In this document: piece by piece, positions 45,128 to 54,221 of the stretch | Numbering within the stretch: the stretch's first letter is position 1 | Layout of the letters: every line of letters begins with the position of its first letter | Assembly (NCBI RefSeq): GCF_003992625.1 | Contig: NZ_RZMW01000037.1 | Span: 62,001-126,000 of the forward strand | Reading direction: 5' to 3' | Length of the DNA stretch: 64,000 nt | DNA from: Pelagibacterium lentulum | Lineage (GTDB): Bacteria; Pseudomonadota; Alphaproteobacteria; Rhizobiales; Devosiaceae | The notes under the pieces: model-generated | What the model saw: the letters and a program-made list of their open reading frames with translations, nothing else | Database searches by the model: none | Told to the model about the DNA's origin: nothing | Program-made: the position numbers and the translations under genes

Positions 45128-45513
45128 GCGAACCGACATGGATTGCGCGTGACGAAGCGCTCGTAATTCATGAGCGGCTGCTGGTTCTGCATGGCGGAGC
45201 GGCAGGCATTCGCGATGAGGGATTGCTGGAGTCGGCATTGGCGCGGCCACAACAGTTTGCAGCCTATAGCGAGTCTGTCGAAATTGTTGAACTGGCAGCA
45301 CTTTATACGACGGCGATCGTCAGAAACCATCCCTTTGTGGACGGCAATAAGCGGACCGGGTTCGTGCTTGGCATATTGCTTCTTGAACTGAATGGTTTCC
45401 AATTTTCAGCCAGTCAGGAGGACGCTGCCAATGCTGTGCTCGCACTTGCCGCAAGCGAGATCGACGAGAAAGACTATGCTCGTTTCCTTACCGCCAATTC
45501 AAAGGCCGTTTAG
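45124..45513 (+). CDS. doc: Doc-type (Fic fold) toxin
   Basis: This 129-residue Fic-fold kinase toxin belongs to the death-on-curing family, which phosphorylates elongation factor Tu in the phage P1 case. The catalytic motif HPFVDGNKRT (residues 69-78) matches H-x-F-x-[DN]-G-N-K-R intact, so the toxin should be active. GTG start 45124 overlaps the antitoxin stop. It converges on the hemerythrin gene with a 4-base overlap of stops. Confidence 0.9.
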   Translation: MSEPTWIARDEALVIHERLLVLHGGAAGIRDEGLLESALARPQQFAAYSESVEIVELAALYTTAIVRNHPFVDGNKRTGFVLGILLLELNGFQFSASQEDAANAVLALAASEIDEKDYARFLTANSKAV

Positions 45514-46013
45514 TCGTTTCTGTCATCCCCCGATGCACCCAACCGGAACAACGGCACGATGACTTCCTGCTCAAACGCGATGTGGCGCCGCAGACCCTCG
45601 AAAAAGCCGCGCAGCATATAGCCGAAGGCTTCAGGGGCAGGGCGGTCCTCGCCGCGCCCATAGGTCATAAGCGCGTCGTAGAGTTCTTCGGAAAAGCAGA
45701 TGTCTTCGAGATGCTCGAACTTCAGCCGCTCAATGGTACGGGTGAGGCCGGAAAGCTGCGGCCAGCGCCGGGCGATGGCGGGAAAGACCACGTCTTCTTC
45801 GAGCGTGTGGGCGTGTGAAATAACAGGGCTGAGTGCGCGGGCGGCATTGATGCAGGCAGGGCGGTCGATCTGAGCGGGCAGGGAGTCCGCAATGGCTTCA
45901 AGGCTTGCGCAAAGGGCAAGCTGGTCGCGATGGCTGGCAAGCAGGAAATCGCCAAGGCCGTAGGGATCGTGGCGATCCGACCGGGAGGCGGCTTCGGGCA
46001 GCGGGCTGGTCAT
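45510..46013 (-). CDS. Hemerythrin-domain protein coupled to cydDC
   Basis: This 167-residue four-helix protein is predicted to bind a di-iron (or haem-related) centre. Candidate ligands are His28, His67/His69 with Glu73 (HAHTLEED), His101 with Glu104 or nearby (FEHLED), and His144 with Glu148 (HIAFEQE). Its ATG overlaps the cydC stop, so it is translated with the cytochrome bd assembly transporter. It may sense or buffer oxygen or nitric oxide, or protect haem assembly. The exact role is unknown. Confidence 0.83.
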   Translation of the reverse strand: MTSPLPEAASRSDRHDPYGLGDFLLASHRDQLALCASLEAIADSLPAQIDRPACINAARALSPVISHAHTLEEDVVFPAIARRWPQLSGLTRTIERLKFEHLEDICFSEELYDALMTYGRGEDRPAPEAFGYMLRGFFEGLRRHIAFEQEVIVPLFRLGASGDDRND

Positions 46014-47674
46014 GAGCTTTGCTCCTCAAGTTCGCCATGCGCCAGGATGAACCTGCGCAACGGCAGATCAGCGGGGATTTGCGCATGGGAAACAAGCAAT
46101 ACGGTGCGACCGGCAAGGGCAGCAGGAATGTCACTGAGAAATTCAAGCTCGGTCTGGCGATCAAGGCCTGCGGTGGGCTCATCGAGCGCAACGATACCAG
46201 CAGGCGACAAAAGCGTGCGTGCGAGGCACAAACGCCGGGCCTGTCCGGCAGAGAGGGTGGCACCGGTTTCCCCGATCATCGTGTCGAGCCCAAGGGGCAG
46301 GGCGCGAATGGTTTGCTCGAGCCGGGCAGTGCGCAGGGCGCTCCACAGCTCGGCATCGGTGGCTTGCGGTTGGGCGATGAGCAGATTGTTGCGCACGGTG
46401 TCGAAAAAGACCGGGCTGTCCTGGCTCAGGAGCGCGACGCGCGCGTGCAGGTCGGCGAGCGCGACATCGCGGGTGTCGGTTCGGGCAATCGTGATCGAGC
46501 CCTTTTGCGGATCGGCAAGGCGCAGCAGCAGGGCAAGCAGGGTGGATTTGCCCGAGCCGCTCGGCCCGGAGATTGCGACATGCTCACCGGCGGCAAGCGA
46601 CAGGTGAATGTTCTCGAGGATCGGCCTCGATGCGCCATAGCCAAAGGTCACGTTCTCGAAATGGATGTCGTTGCCTTCAGGCAGCGCGATAGGGCGTGCG
46701 GCCTCGCGGATGGCAGGCGGCATGGTAGCAACCGCTTTGAGCCGCTCTGCCGAAGCTGCAGCCTGGCCGAATTTTCCGACCGAGCGAATGATGACATTGG
46801 TGGCTTCAAAGCTGCCCATGACCGCGAAAACAAGGCCAGCGAGAAGCGCACCGGTGATGGCGTCCAGTTCAAGTGTTCGCAGCCCGGTAAAGAGAATGGC
46901 GATAAGTGCAAGGCCGGTTAATGCCTGAACACTGGCGCCTGCAATTGAGGTTGCGAGGGATTGCTTTTTGCGCAGGCTCGCCAGTTCGGACGCGGTTTTT
47001 TCAAAACGGAGAGCGGTTTGCTGCTGCTGGCCGAAAAGGATGATGTCGTCATGGCCGGCAACCGCATCGAGCACATGGGCGCGCAATGTAGCGGCGGTTT
47101 CGACAAGATTCTGGCCGAGTTTTTTGGTCGCTGCGATCAGAATTACCGGAATGACAAAAAGCGCAACGGAGATTGCCACGCCGTAGATGACGGCCGCCGC
47201 CGGGAGGAAGTGTGCCAGAACGCCGGTAATGATCGAACCCAGGATAATGGCCGCGATCATTGGGCCGATGGCCAGAAGAAAGAGCTGATCCAGATTATCG
47301 ACGTCTGCGGTCAGGCGGCTGACCAGATCGCCATGACGCAGGGAGCGGCCCGGCAGGGGAAGCCGCGGGAACAGTGCGGCAAAGAGCCAGCGGCGAATGT
47401 CGGACAAAAGGCTCAAGGTGGCATTGTGGCCGATCAGCTTTTCGAAATAGCGCGAAACAATGCGAATGAGGGAAAAGCCGCGCACCGCTGCCGATGGCGC
47501 AAACAGGTTAAAGGAGATGCCAGCGCCGGTGAGTGCGGTGGCGGTCAGAAACCACCCCGAGACGCCCAGCAGCGCCGTACCCGCTGCGATGGTTATAAGC
47601 GAAAGGACGAGAGCCAGCGCCAGCCGCTTCCAGTGCGGTGCGAAAAGGGGTGCGAAATAGGCGAGGGCTTTCAT
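46010..47674 (-). CDS. cydC: Heterodimeric ABC exporter CydC
   Basis: This is half of the CydDC exporter needed for cytochrome bd assembly, which handles thiols/haem across the inner membrane. It has 554 residues: six membrane helices, then an ATPase domain with Walker A GPSGSGKST, signature LSAGQARR and Walker B VALDEPTAGLD. Its start overlaps the cydD stop (ATGA), and its stop overlaps the hemerythrin start. Confidence 0.92.
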   Translation of the reverse strand: MKALAYFAPLFAPHWKRLALALVLSLITIAAGTALLGVSGWFLTATALTGAGISFNLFAPSAAVRGFSLIRIVSRYFEKLIGHNATLSLLSDIRRWLFAALFPRLPLPGRSLRHGDLVSRLTADVDNLDQLFLLAIGPMIAAIILGSIITGVLAHFLPAAAVIYGVAISVALFVIPVILIAATKKLGQNLVETAATLRAHVLDAVAGHDDIILFGQQQQTALRFEKTASELASLRKKQSLATSIAGASVQALTGLALIAILFTGLRTLELDAITGALLAGLVFAVMGSFEATNVIIRSVGKFGQAAASAERLKAVATMPPAIREAARPIALPEGNDIHFENVTFGYGASRPILENIHLSLAAGEHVAISGPSGSGKSTLLALLLRLADPQKGSITIARTDTRDVALADLHARVALLSQDSPVFFDTVRNNLLIAQPQATDAELWSALRTARLEQTIRALPLGLDTMIGETGATLSAGQARRLCLARTLLSPAGIVALDEPTAGLDRQTELEFLSDIPAALAGRTVLLVSHAQIPADLPLRRFILAHGELEEQSS

Positions 47675-49419
47675 GCGCGATGCTCCTCTTTATTGGCGGC
47701 TGCGGAACGCATATGCGGCATTGTGTGAAGTTTGCCGCCAGCAAGGCGCATGGCTTTGTCGGCGCGCGCCGCGACGGAACGGGAATGGGTTAAAACGATG
47801 AGGGTGCGGCCCGCGGCAAAGGCAAAGATTTCGTCGAGAACGGCAGCTTCTGTCTCGGGGTCGAGATGAGCGGTCGGTTCATCGAGAATGATAAGGCCGG
47901 GCCCGATCAGAAATAGCCGGGCGAGTGCGATGCGCTGGGCCTGTCCGCCCGATAGCCCTTCGCCGCCTTCGCCGACGAGTGTATCGAGGCCTTCGGGCAT
48001 GTCGCTAACAAAGTCCATGACACGGGCACGGCATGCCGCTGTGTGGACGGCTTCGTCCGATGCCTGGGGCGCGGCAAATCGGATATTGTCATAAAGCGTG
48101 CCGTGGAAAATGCGCGGCTTTTGCGTGATGGCCGCCAGGCGCTGGCACAATTGGGCCTCTGGCAGTTCGCAGGTTTCGGTGCCGTCGATCAGGATTTGAC
48201 CTTCATAGGGTATAAGGCGTGCGATCGCGCGCATCAGTGTGGTTTTGCCAATACCGCTTTCGCCCATGATGGCGAGGCTTTGGCTTGCCGAGAGCGAGAG
48301 GTTCAAATCATCGAGAATGGCGCGGCCCGATGACGTTTTGACAGTCAGGTCTTCAATCGCGAGCGCGGCGGCATTGATCCGGATCAGTGGCGATTTGGCT
48401 GGCTGGAGTATTGTCAGCGCGTCGAGCTTGCCGATCTGGTTTTCGATCTGCTCGATGGCGGAACGCGCTGCGGCGCGGTCATGGTAATGGGCGGCAAGCT
48501 GGCGCAGCGGCTGATAGACTTCGGGCGCCATCAGCAGCGCGAAAAAGCCCATGGTGAGGGTCAGTTCGGGATGGAAGGGCAGAAAACCCAGATAGGTCAG
48601 CCCGACATAGAGCGCGACACCCGCAACGCCGAGCGCGGCGAAAAACTCGAGAATGGCCGACGAGAGGAAGGCGATGACCAGAACGCGATTGGTGCGGCGG
48701 CGCAGGTCTTCGCTGGCCTTATGGACGTCTGCGATGGCATCCTGTTCGCGGCCAAAAAGCTTAAGCGTTACGATACCGCGCAGCCGGTCTGCGAAATAGG
48801 CCGACAGGCGCGATAATGCGTTGGCCTGCCGGTCGGTGGCGGTCTGTGCACCCATGCCTGCAAGCGCCATGAACAGCGGAATGGCGGGCGCCGTGAACAA
48901 AAATAACAGGGCAATGATCCAGTCCACGGGAAACAGGACAACGGCAAAGGCGATGGGCAGGAATACTGCGCCAATCATGGCGGGCAGATAGCGCGCAAAA
49001 AAAGCTTCTATGGCTTCGGTCTGATCGACGATTGCGGTTGCGATGGCGCCGGACGCAGGCGCAAGCCCGAGGCCATTGCGCTTTTCGATCTCATGGGCAA
49101 AAAGCGCGTGCCGCAAGGCCAGCTTGATTTTTTCCGCAGCAATCTGGCCTGCCTGTTCGCCCGTGACCCCAATAGCGATGCGGACAAGCAAAATGGCGGC
49201 GACCGCAAGGACGAGCGGTGTGACGGTCGCGACGGCGGCTCCTTCCTGGATCACCCGGCCCAGAATGTTGGCCAGTACCAATGCTTGCGCCACAAGCAGA
49301 ATGCCGCCGACGAGCGGCAAGCCGATGGCAAGACGAAGCGCAAATCCACCATGCCGACGCAAATCCATCATTCTGGCGTTGCGGGCTTTATCGGGCGAAG
49401 GCGGGAAGGATTGGGACAT
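47671..49419 (-). CDS. cydD: Heterodimeric ABC exporter CydD
   Basis: This is the partner of CydC, 582 residues, with the exporter membrane domain and an ATPase domain (Walker A GESGIGKTT, signature LSGGQAQR, Walker B LIILDEPTAHLD). It is divergent from cydA across 150 bp with a perfect FNR box, so oxidase and assembly factor can respond together to low oxygen. ATG 49419 has no strong ribosome binding site; a downstream Met pair is an alternative. Confidence 0.92.
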   Translation of the reverse strand: MSQSFPPSPDKARNARMMDLRRHGGFALRLAIGLPLVGGILLVAQALVLANILGRVIQEGAAVATVTPLVLAVAAILLVRIAIGVTGEQAGQIAAEKIKLALRHALFAHEIEKRNGLGLAPASGAIATAIVDQTEAIEAFFARYLPAMIGAVFLPIAFAVVLFPVDWIIALLFLFTAPAIPLFMALAGMGAQTATDRQANALSRLSAYFADRLRGIVTLKLFGREQDAIADVHKASEDLRRRTNRVLVIAFLSSAILEFFAALGVAGVALYVGLTYLGFLPFHPELTLTMGFFALLMAPEVYQPLRQLAAHYHDRAAARSAIEQIENQIGKLDALTILQPAKSPLIRINAAALAIEDLTVKTSSGRAILDDLNLSLSASQSLAIMGESGIGKTTLMRAIARLIPYEGQILIDGTETCELPEAQLCQRLAAITQKPRIFHGTLYDNIRFAAPQASDEAVHTAACRARVMDFVSDMPEGLDTLVGEGGEGLSGGQAQRIALARLFLIGPGLIILDEPTAHLDPETEAAVLDEIFAFAAGRTLIVLTHSRSVAARADKAMRLAGGKLHTMPHMRSAAANKEEHRA

Positions 49420-49476
49420 CGAATTGCCGGTTGTTTTTTTACACCTTCACCGTGCGGCACACGGGCGCAAATCGCA

Positions 49477-49490
49477 TTGATCTGGATCAA
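49477..49490. promoter_or_regulatory. Perfect FNR box between cydD and cydA
   Basis: TTGAT-CTGG-ATCAA matches the full anaerobox consensus. Its centre is about 86 bp before cydA and 64 bp before cydD, so one site could serve both directions. A possible -10 (TTAAAG, 49513-49518) would give the -41.5 class II spacing for cydA. Confidence 0.8.
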
Positions 49491-49569
49491 AGCGGGACTC
49501 GCTGCGGCTTGGTTAAAGGAGACAAGCTTGGGCAAAAGTCAGGCTTTTAAATAACAAGGGCGAACGATA

Positions 49570-51168
49570 ATGATCGATCAAACCGTCGTGGACCTGTCGC
49601 GGCTGCAATTTGCAGCAACGGCCTTATACCACTTCCTGTTTGTTCCGCTCACGCTTGGGCTCTCTTTCATGATGGCGATCATGGAGAGTGTCTATGTGAT
49701 GACGGGACGTGAAATCTGGCGCAAAATGACCCTGTTCTGGGGCACGCTGTTCGGCATCAACTTTGCCATGGGTGTTGCGACAGGGATTGTGATGGAATTC
49801 CAGTTCGGCATGAACTGGTCCTATTACAGTCACTATGTGGGCGACGTGTTTGGCGCCCCGCTCGCCATCGAAGGGCTGATGGCCTTCTTTCTTGAGGCGA
49901 CCTTTGTCGGGTTGTTCTTTTTTGGTTGGGACAAGCTCTCAAAGATCGGACATCTGATCGTCACCTGGCTTGTCGCCCTTGGAGCCAATTTCTCCGCGCT
50001 CTGGATTCTGGTCGCCAATGGCTGGATGCAATATCCGGTCGGCGCGACCTTCAATCCCGACACGATGCGCATGGAAATTACCAATTTCATGGAGGTGATT
50101 TTCAACCCCGTTGCGCAGGCGAAATTCGTCCATACGGTTTCGGCCGGATACGTGACGGGCGCGGTGTTCGTGATGGCGATCAGCGCATTGTTCCTCTTGA
50201 AGGGCAAGCATATCGAACTGGCGAAGCGCTCGATGGTCGTGGCGGCAAGTTTTGGCCTCGCATCGGCGCTTTCGGTCGTCGTTCTGGGTGACGAGAGCGG
50301 TTACGTTGCAACCGAGCACCAGAAAATGAAGATCGCGGCCATGGAGGCGATGTATCACACCGAAGACGCGCCAGCCGGTCTGGCACTGGTGGCCTTTCCG
50401 CGAGCCGACGGTTCGATCTGGGAAATCAAGATTCCGTGGGTTCTGGGGTTGATCACAACCCGGTCGTTCGATCAGCAATTGCCTGGTATCGATGACCTTG
50501 TGGAGGGCGCCGAAGTTCGTATCCGTAACGGCATGGTCGCCTATGACGCTTTGCAGGCATTGCAGGATGACCCCGACAATCAGGAAGCGCGCGAAACGGT
50601 CGCCGACACCTGGGAAGACCTCGGTTATGGCCTACTGCTCAAGAGGTATCGTACCGATATCCAGAATGCGAGCGATGCTGAAATTGCCATGGCCGCGCAG
50701 GATACCGTGCCCGATGTGTGGCCGCTGTTCTGGACTTTCCGTCTGATGGTGGGGATCGGATTCTTCTTCATCGCCTTTTTTGCACTGGCTTTCTGGAAGG
50801 CGTCGACCGGTACGCTCGATAAGCACAAATGGTTCCTTTACACCGCCGTCGCCGTCCTGCCATTGCCGTGGCTGGCCGCAGAAGCCGGTTGGATCATTGC
50901 CGAATACGGGCGTCAGCCCTGGGCTATCGAAGGGGTGTTGCCGACATTTTATGCCGCTTCGAGCCTGACGGTGCTCGATCTGGTCCTCAGCCTCGCCTTC
51001 TATGTGACGATATACACGGTGCTGGCGATCATCATGGTGATCCTGATGGTCAAGGCGATCAAGGCCGGTCCCAAGGATTATGTCGCGCTGCTCAATGGCG
51101 AGGACGACGAGGAAACCGGACTGCCGCGTCAATATGAAGACGATGCAAAAGCGCAACCCGCAGAATAA
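49570..51168 (+). CDS. cydA: Cytochrome bd ubiquinol oxidase subunit I
   Basis: This subunit carries haems b558, b595 and d and oxidises ubiquinol while reducing oxygen to water. It has 532 residues. The haem ligand His21 lies in YHFLFVPLTLG; the conserved GRQPWAIEGVLPT segment and a long Q loop between helices 6 and 7 (E. coli-like length) are present. AGGGCG precedes ATG 49570. It forms an operon with cydB and cydX. Confidence 0.95.
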   Translation: MIDQTVVDLSRLQFAATALYHFLFVPLTLGLSFMMAIMESVYVMTGREIWRKMTLFWGTLFGINFAMGVATGIVMEFQFGMNWSYYSHYVGDVFGAPLAIEGLMAFFLEATFVGLFFFGWDKLSKIGHLIVTWLVALGANFSALWILVANGWMQYPVGATFNPDTMRMEITNFMEVIFNPVAQAKFVHTVSAGYVTGAVFVMAISALFLLKGKHIELAKRSMVVAASFGLASALSVVVLGDESGYVATEHQKMKIAAMEAMYHTEDAPAGLALVAFPRADGSIWEIKIPWVLGLITTRSFDQQLPGIDDLVEGAEVRIRNGMVAYDALQALQDDPDNQEARETVADTWEDLGYGLLLKRYRTDIQNASDAEIAMAAQDTVPDVWPLFWTFRLMVGIGFFFIAFFALAFWKASTGTLDKHKWFLYTAVAVLPLPWLAAEAGWIIAEYGRQPWAIEGVLPTFYAASSLTVLDLVLSLAFYVTIYTVLAIIMVILMVKAIKAGPKDYVALLNGEDDEETGLPRQYEDDAKAQPAE

Positions 51169-51180
51169 GGAACGGCACAG

Positions 51181-52329
51181 ATGGACGTTATTCCTATCGA
51201 TTATGAAACCCTGCGCCTGATCTGGTGGGCGTTGCTGGGAGTGCTGCTGATCGGATTTGCGATCATGGGCGGTATGGATCTGGGGGTGGGGACACTGTTG
51301 CCCGCAGTTGCCCGCACGGACGAGGAGCGCCGTGTGCTTCTCAACCTCATCGGGCCGACCTGGGAAGGCAATCAGGTCTGGCTGGTGCTCGGTGGCGGTG
51401 CGATTTTCGCCGCCTTCCCTCCGCTCTATGCGGTCTCGTTCTCGGGGTTCTACCTTGCGATGATCGTGATTCTGTTGGCGCTTATCCTGCGCCCTGTCGG
51501 GTTCAAATTCCGTGGCAAGATTGCCGACAAACGCTGGCGCGATACATGGGACTGGGCCCTGTTTATCGGCGGGTTCGTTCCGGCTCTGATCTTTGGAGTT
51601 GCCGTGGGCAATGTGCTTCTGGGGGCTCCGTTCGACCTCGACCGAACGCTGCGGCCTTCCTACCTCGGCAACTTCTTCGGGCTCTTAACGCCATTTGCAC
51701 TGTTGTGCGGGCTTGTAAGCCTGGGGATGCTGGTAACAATCGGTGCTTCGATCATTGCCAAACGCACCGAAGGCGTTATTGCCGAACGGGCAACGCGTTA
51801 CGGGCAGTGGTCGGCTCTTGGGACCATTGCGCTGTTTGCGCTGGGCGGGGTGTGGATCGCGTTCGGGATCGACGGCTATGTCATCACTTCGGCTGTTGTG
51901 ACCGACCTACCGTCTAACCCACTGGCAAAGAGGGTGGAACTGGTGCCTGGAGGCTGGATGGCCAATTATAGCACCTATCCCTGGATGATCGTTGCACCGG
52001 TACTCGGCTTTGCCGGAATGGCGCTGGCCTGGCTGGGACTGCGGATCAAGCGGAACCTTCTGGCTCTGCTGGCGTCTGGCGTGGGAATTTTCGGGATTGT
52101 TTCCACGGCGGGGTTGTCGCTGTTCCCGTTCCTTTTGCCATCATCGCACAATCCGACGGCAAGTCTGACACTGTGGGATGCGTCCTCCAGTCAGTTGACC
52201 CTGTTCATCATGCTGGTCGCCACGGTGATCTTCATGCCGATCATCCTGGCCTATACGAGCTGGGTCTATAAGGTGATCTCGGGTCCGGTCACGACGAAAT
52301 CGCTTTCGCGCAACCCGAACGCTTATTGA
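51181..52329 (+). CDS. cydB: Cytochrome bd ubiquinol oxidase subunit II
   Basis: This is the second large membrane subunit of the bd oxidase, 382 residues. The family segments WWALLGVLLIGFAIMGGMDL and WEGNQVWLVLGGGAIFAAFP are clear. It begins 12 nt after cydA and is followed by cydX. Confidence 0.95.
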   Translation: MDVIPIDYETLRLIWWALLGVLLIGFAIMGGMDLGVGTLLPAVARTDEERRVLLNLIGPTWEGNQVWLVLGGGAIFAAFPPLYAVSFSGFYLAMIVILLALILRPVGFKFRGKIADKRWRDTWDWALFIGGFVPALIFGVAVGNVLLGAPFDLDRTLRPSYLGNFFGLLTPFALLCGLVSLGMLVTIGASIIAKRTEGVIAERATRYGQWSALGTIALFALGGVWIAFGIDGYVITSAVVTDLPSNPLAKRVELVPGGWMANYSTYPWMIVAPVLGFAGMALAWLGLRIKRNLLALLASGVGIFGIVSTAGLSLFPFLLPSSHNPTASLTLWDASSSQLTLFIMLVATVIFMPIILAYTSWVYKVISGPVTTKSLSRNPNAY

Positions 52330-52347
52330 GACGAAGGAGACGCAATC

Positions 52348-52458
52348 ATGTGGTATTTTGCTTGGATTCTCGGGGTCGGCCTCGCCTGCAGCTTCGCAAT
52401 TCTCAATGCGATGTGGTTTGAGATGCGCGAAGACAAGATTACGGTTGAAAAGGACTAG
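52348..52458 (+). CDS. cydX: Cytochrome bd small subunit CydX
   Basis: This is a 36-residue single-helix protein required for a stable bd oxidase. It begins MWYFAWILGVGLACSFAILN, the typical CydX start with an N-terminal Trp-Tyr and one membrane helix, and ends in a charged tail. AAGGAG precedes the ATG by 8 nt. It is far too short for usual ORF cut-offs and is easily missed. Confidence 0.9.
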   Translation: MWYFAWILGVGLACSFAILNAMWFEMREDKITVEKD

Positions 52459-52483
52459 CGATAGGCCTCGTCGACCGTGTAGG

Positions 52484-52514
52484 GCGGTGCGTCCGGGGGC
52501 GGGCGCACCGCTTT
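52484..52514. terminator. Terminator of cydABX (probably bidirectional)
   Basis: An 8-bp stem (GCGGTGCG / CGCACCGC) with a G-rich loop is followed by TTTC. It lies between cydX and the convergent GntR gene. Confidence 0.6.
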
Positions 52515-52518
52515 CATG

Positions 52519-53196
52519 TTATCGTGTCATGGAGGTGAGGCGGACCGAGGGATCATCAAGAACGAGAATGTGTTCACGCATTGCGCGTTCGGCGCCGGGG
52601 CCGTCGCCCTGCATGATGGCCGTGACGATATCTGCATGTTCGTCAAAAGAGATCGCAAGTCTGGAGGGCAGGCGAAAAAGCGCCCGGCGAAAGGGTGCAA
52701 GTCGTGAGCGGGTAAGTGTCGTCAGTTCGACAAGATGCAAATTGCGCGCTCCATCGAAAATCATTTGATGAAACCTGGCGTTGAAGGCCTCATAGGGGCC
52801 GAGCGACCCCGCGCGCACCAGCGCAACGGAGTGCTGATGAGCCTGTTCAAGCTCCTGGCGTTCGCCAATGCTCATGCGTTCGGCGGCCAGCCGGGCGCAA
52901 ACGGCCTCAAGTTCGGCCAGCGTTTCAAACATGGTCGCCAGTTTTTCGTTGGAGACCTTGGTGACGACGGCACCGCGATTGGGACGGCGCTCGACAAGGC
53001 CGATGGCAGCGAGCTGGCTAAGGGCTTCTCGAACAGGGGTGCGGGAGACGCCGAACCGCTTGCCGACACCTATCTCATCGAGCTTGTCACCGGGAAGATA
53101 TTGGCCCGACACGATAGCGTCTGAAATCGCTTGCACCATTTCTTCGACCGTTGTGCCGGTTCTGGTTAGCGGTTTGGGCTCCAAATCAAGCTCCAT
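52519..53196 (-). CDS. GntR family (FadR/FCD subfamily) transcriptional regulator
   Basis: This regulator has about 225 residues. A winged helix-turn-helix fills residues 15-80 (YLPGDKLDEIGVGKRFGVSR then TPVREALSQLAAIGL). An all-helical FCD ligand domain follows, with metal-binding candidates in the FHQMIF segment and the final REH. ATG 53196 is preferred over TTG 53205. No adjacent operon is obviously its target; FCD regulators usually sense carboxylic acids. Confidence 0.85.
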   Translation of the reverse strand: MELDLEPKPLTRTGTTVEEMVQAISDAIVSGQYLPGDKLDEIGVGKRFGVSRTPVREALSQLAAIGLVERRPNRGAVVTKVSNEKLATMFETLAELEAVCARLAAERMSIGERQELEQAHQHSVALVRAGSLGPYEAFNARFHQMIFDGARNLHLVELTTLTRSRLAPFRRALFRLPSRLAISFDEHADIVTAIMQGDGPGAERAMREHILVLDDPSVRLTSMTR

Positions 53197-53398
53197 CGCA
53201 GGCAATGCCCAATATGCGTTATGAAGAACAGCCGCATGTCTGAATTATGGCACCAAAACAGAATGTTACCTGTGCATTTCATACCGGTGACATGCGGTTC
53301 GTTGTCGCAACGCGCGATGGTGTAGATCACTTGAGCGGTGGCTAATTCTTGAGCCGGTGCTTTTTGGCGAGTCGAGAGCCGCTTTTGCCGGACAGGCG

Positions 53399-54052
53399 CT
53401 AGGCGAATTTCTTGCGGGCAAGGTGGGTCGATGGCGGGGGTGGTACGTCCGGGCCGATACCGTCGCCGACAGGTGCGCCAAGGCTGGTGACGATGGGAAT
53501 GACGCCAGCCCAGATGGGCAGGTCATGATCTTCCGGGTCGTCGGCGGGTGGGGCCTGGCGCAGCTTGGCCGAAGCAGCCTCGATCTCCAGCGCCAGAACG
53601 CCGGTGGCCTTGCGCTCCTTGTCGTACATCGGGCGGACCTCGTTCCAGCGCAAGGGCAGGAGATGCTCTGTGATAAGTTTCAGCGCTTGCTCGACTTCAC
53701 CGGGATCGGTGACCAGACGCGTTACGCCATGGACTGTGGCGGCGCGATAATTCATCGAATGATGAAAGCCCGAGCGCGCTGCAACGATGCCTTCGAGTAA
53801 CGTAACGGTCATGGTGATGGGGTCGCCATCGGAATGCAAAGCAACGATGCGGGTCTTGGTGGCGCCATGCAGATAGACGGTCCGACCCCAGCGGGCATAG
53901 GCCATGGGCACCACCATGGGCCGGCCATCGGCGATGAAACCTACATGACCGACAAGGCTGCAATCGAGAATATCGTTGATCGTCTCCTCGTCATAGCGGG
54001 CGCGGCGCGGTTGGCGGGCTTGGGCGTAAGGCGGCAGGGCGTGCTTGTTCAT
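53399..54052 (-). CDS. Pyridoxamine 5'-phosphate oxidase-like flavoprotein
   Basis: This FMN-binding split-barrel protein has 217 residues. The N-terminal half carries GHVGFIADGRPMVVPMAYAR and YLHGATKTRI, typical of the nitroimidazole-resistance/PNPOx-like family; the C-terminus is proline-rich. ATG 54052 has AAAGG upstream. It is divergent from a MocR regulator, a common pairing in which the flavoprotein is the target. True PdxH activity is doubtful, since substrate residues differ. Confidence 0.8.
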   Translation of the reverse strand: MNKHALPPYAQARQPRRARYDEETINDILDCSLVGHVGFIADGRPMVVPMAYARWGRTVYLHGATKTRIVALHSDGDPITMTVTLLEGIVAARSGFHHSMNYRAATVHGVTRLVTDPGEVEQALKLITEHLLPLRWNEVRPMYDKERKATGVLALEIEAASAKLRQAPPADDPEDHDLPIWAGVIPIVTSLGAPVGDGIGPDVPPPPSTHLARKKFA

Positions 54053-54148
54053 GGTGGTGCCTTTGGCAATCGACGTTTTAGAGGTCTTCACGTGTCGTGC
54101 GATCGAACCAAAAAGGTCTGTAACTTTTTTCCGATCGCACTCTGTCTT

Positions 54149-54175
54149 TGCGATAAGAGCAGTTATCTGCGATAA
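54149..54175. promoter_or_regulatory. Direct and inverted repeats between PNPOx-like gene and mocR
   Basis: TGCGATAA occurs at 54149-54156 and 54168-54175, 19 bp apart, with an inverted GATAA-N6-TTATC between them (54152-54167). Direct repeats of this kind are typical MocR operators. The site is 46 bp before mocR. Binding is inferred. Confidence 0.55.
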
Positions 54176-54221
54176 ACTGGTTCTGAGTAAGTTCCACTTT
54201 CCGTGTATTTCAAGGATCCAG

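Noticed and set aside
54045-54221. 59-codon N-terminal extension of the MocR gene
   Set aside because: It would overlap the divergent PNPOx-like gene start and the operator repeats; ATG 54222 has a proper ribosome binding site and begins the GntR domain.
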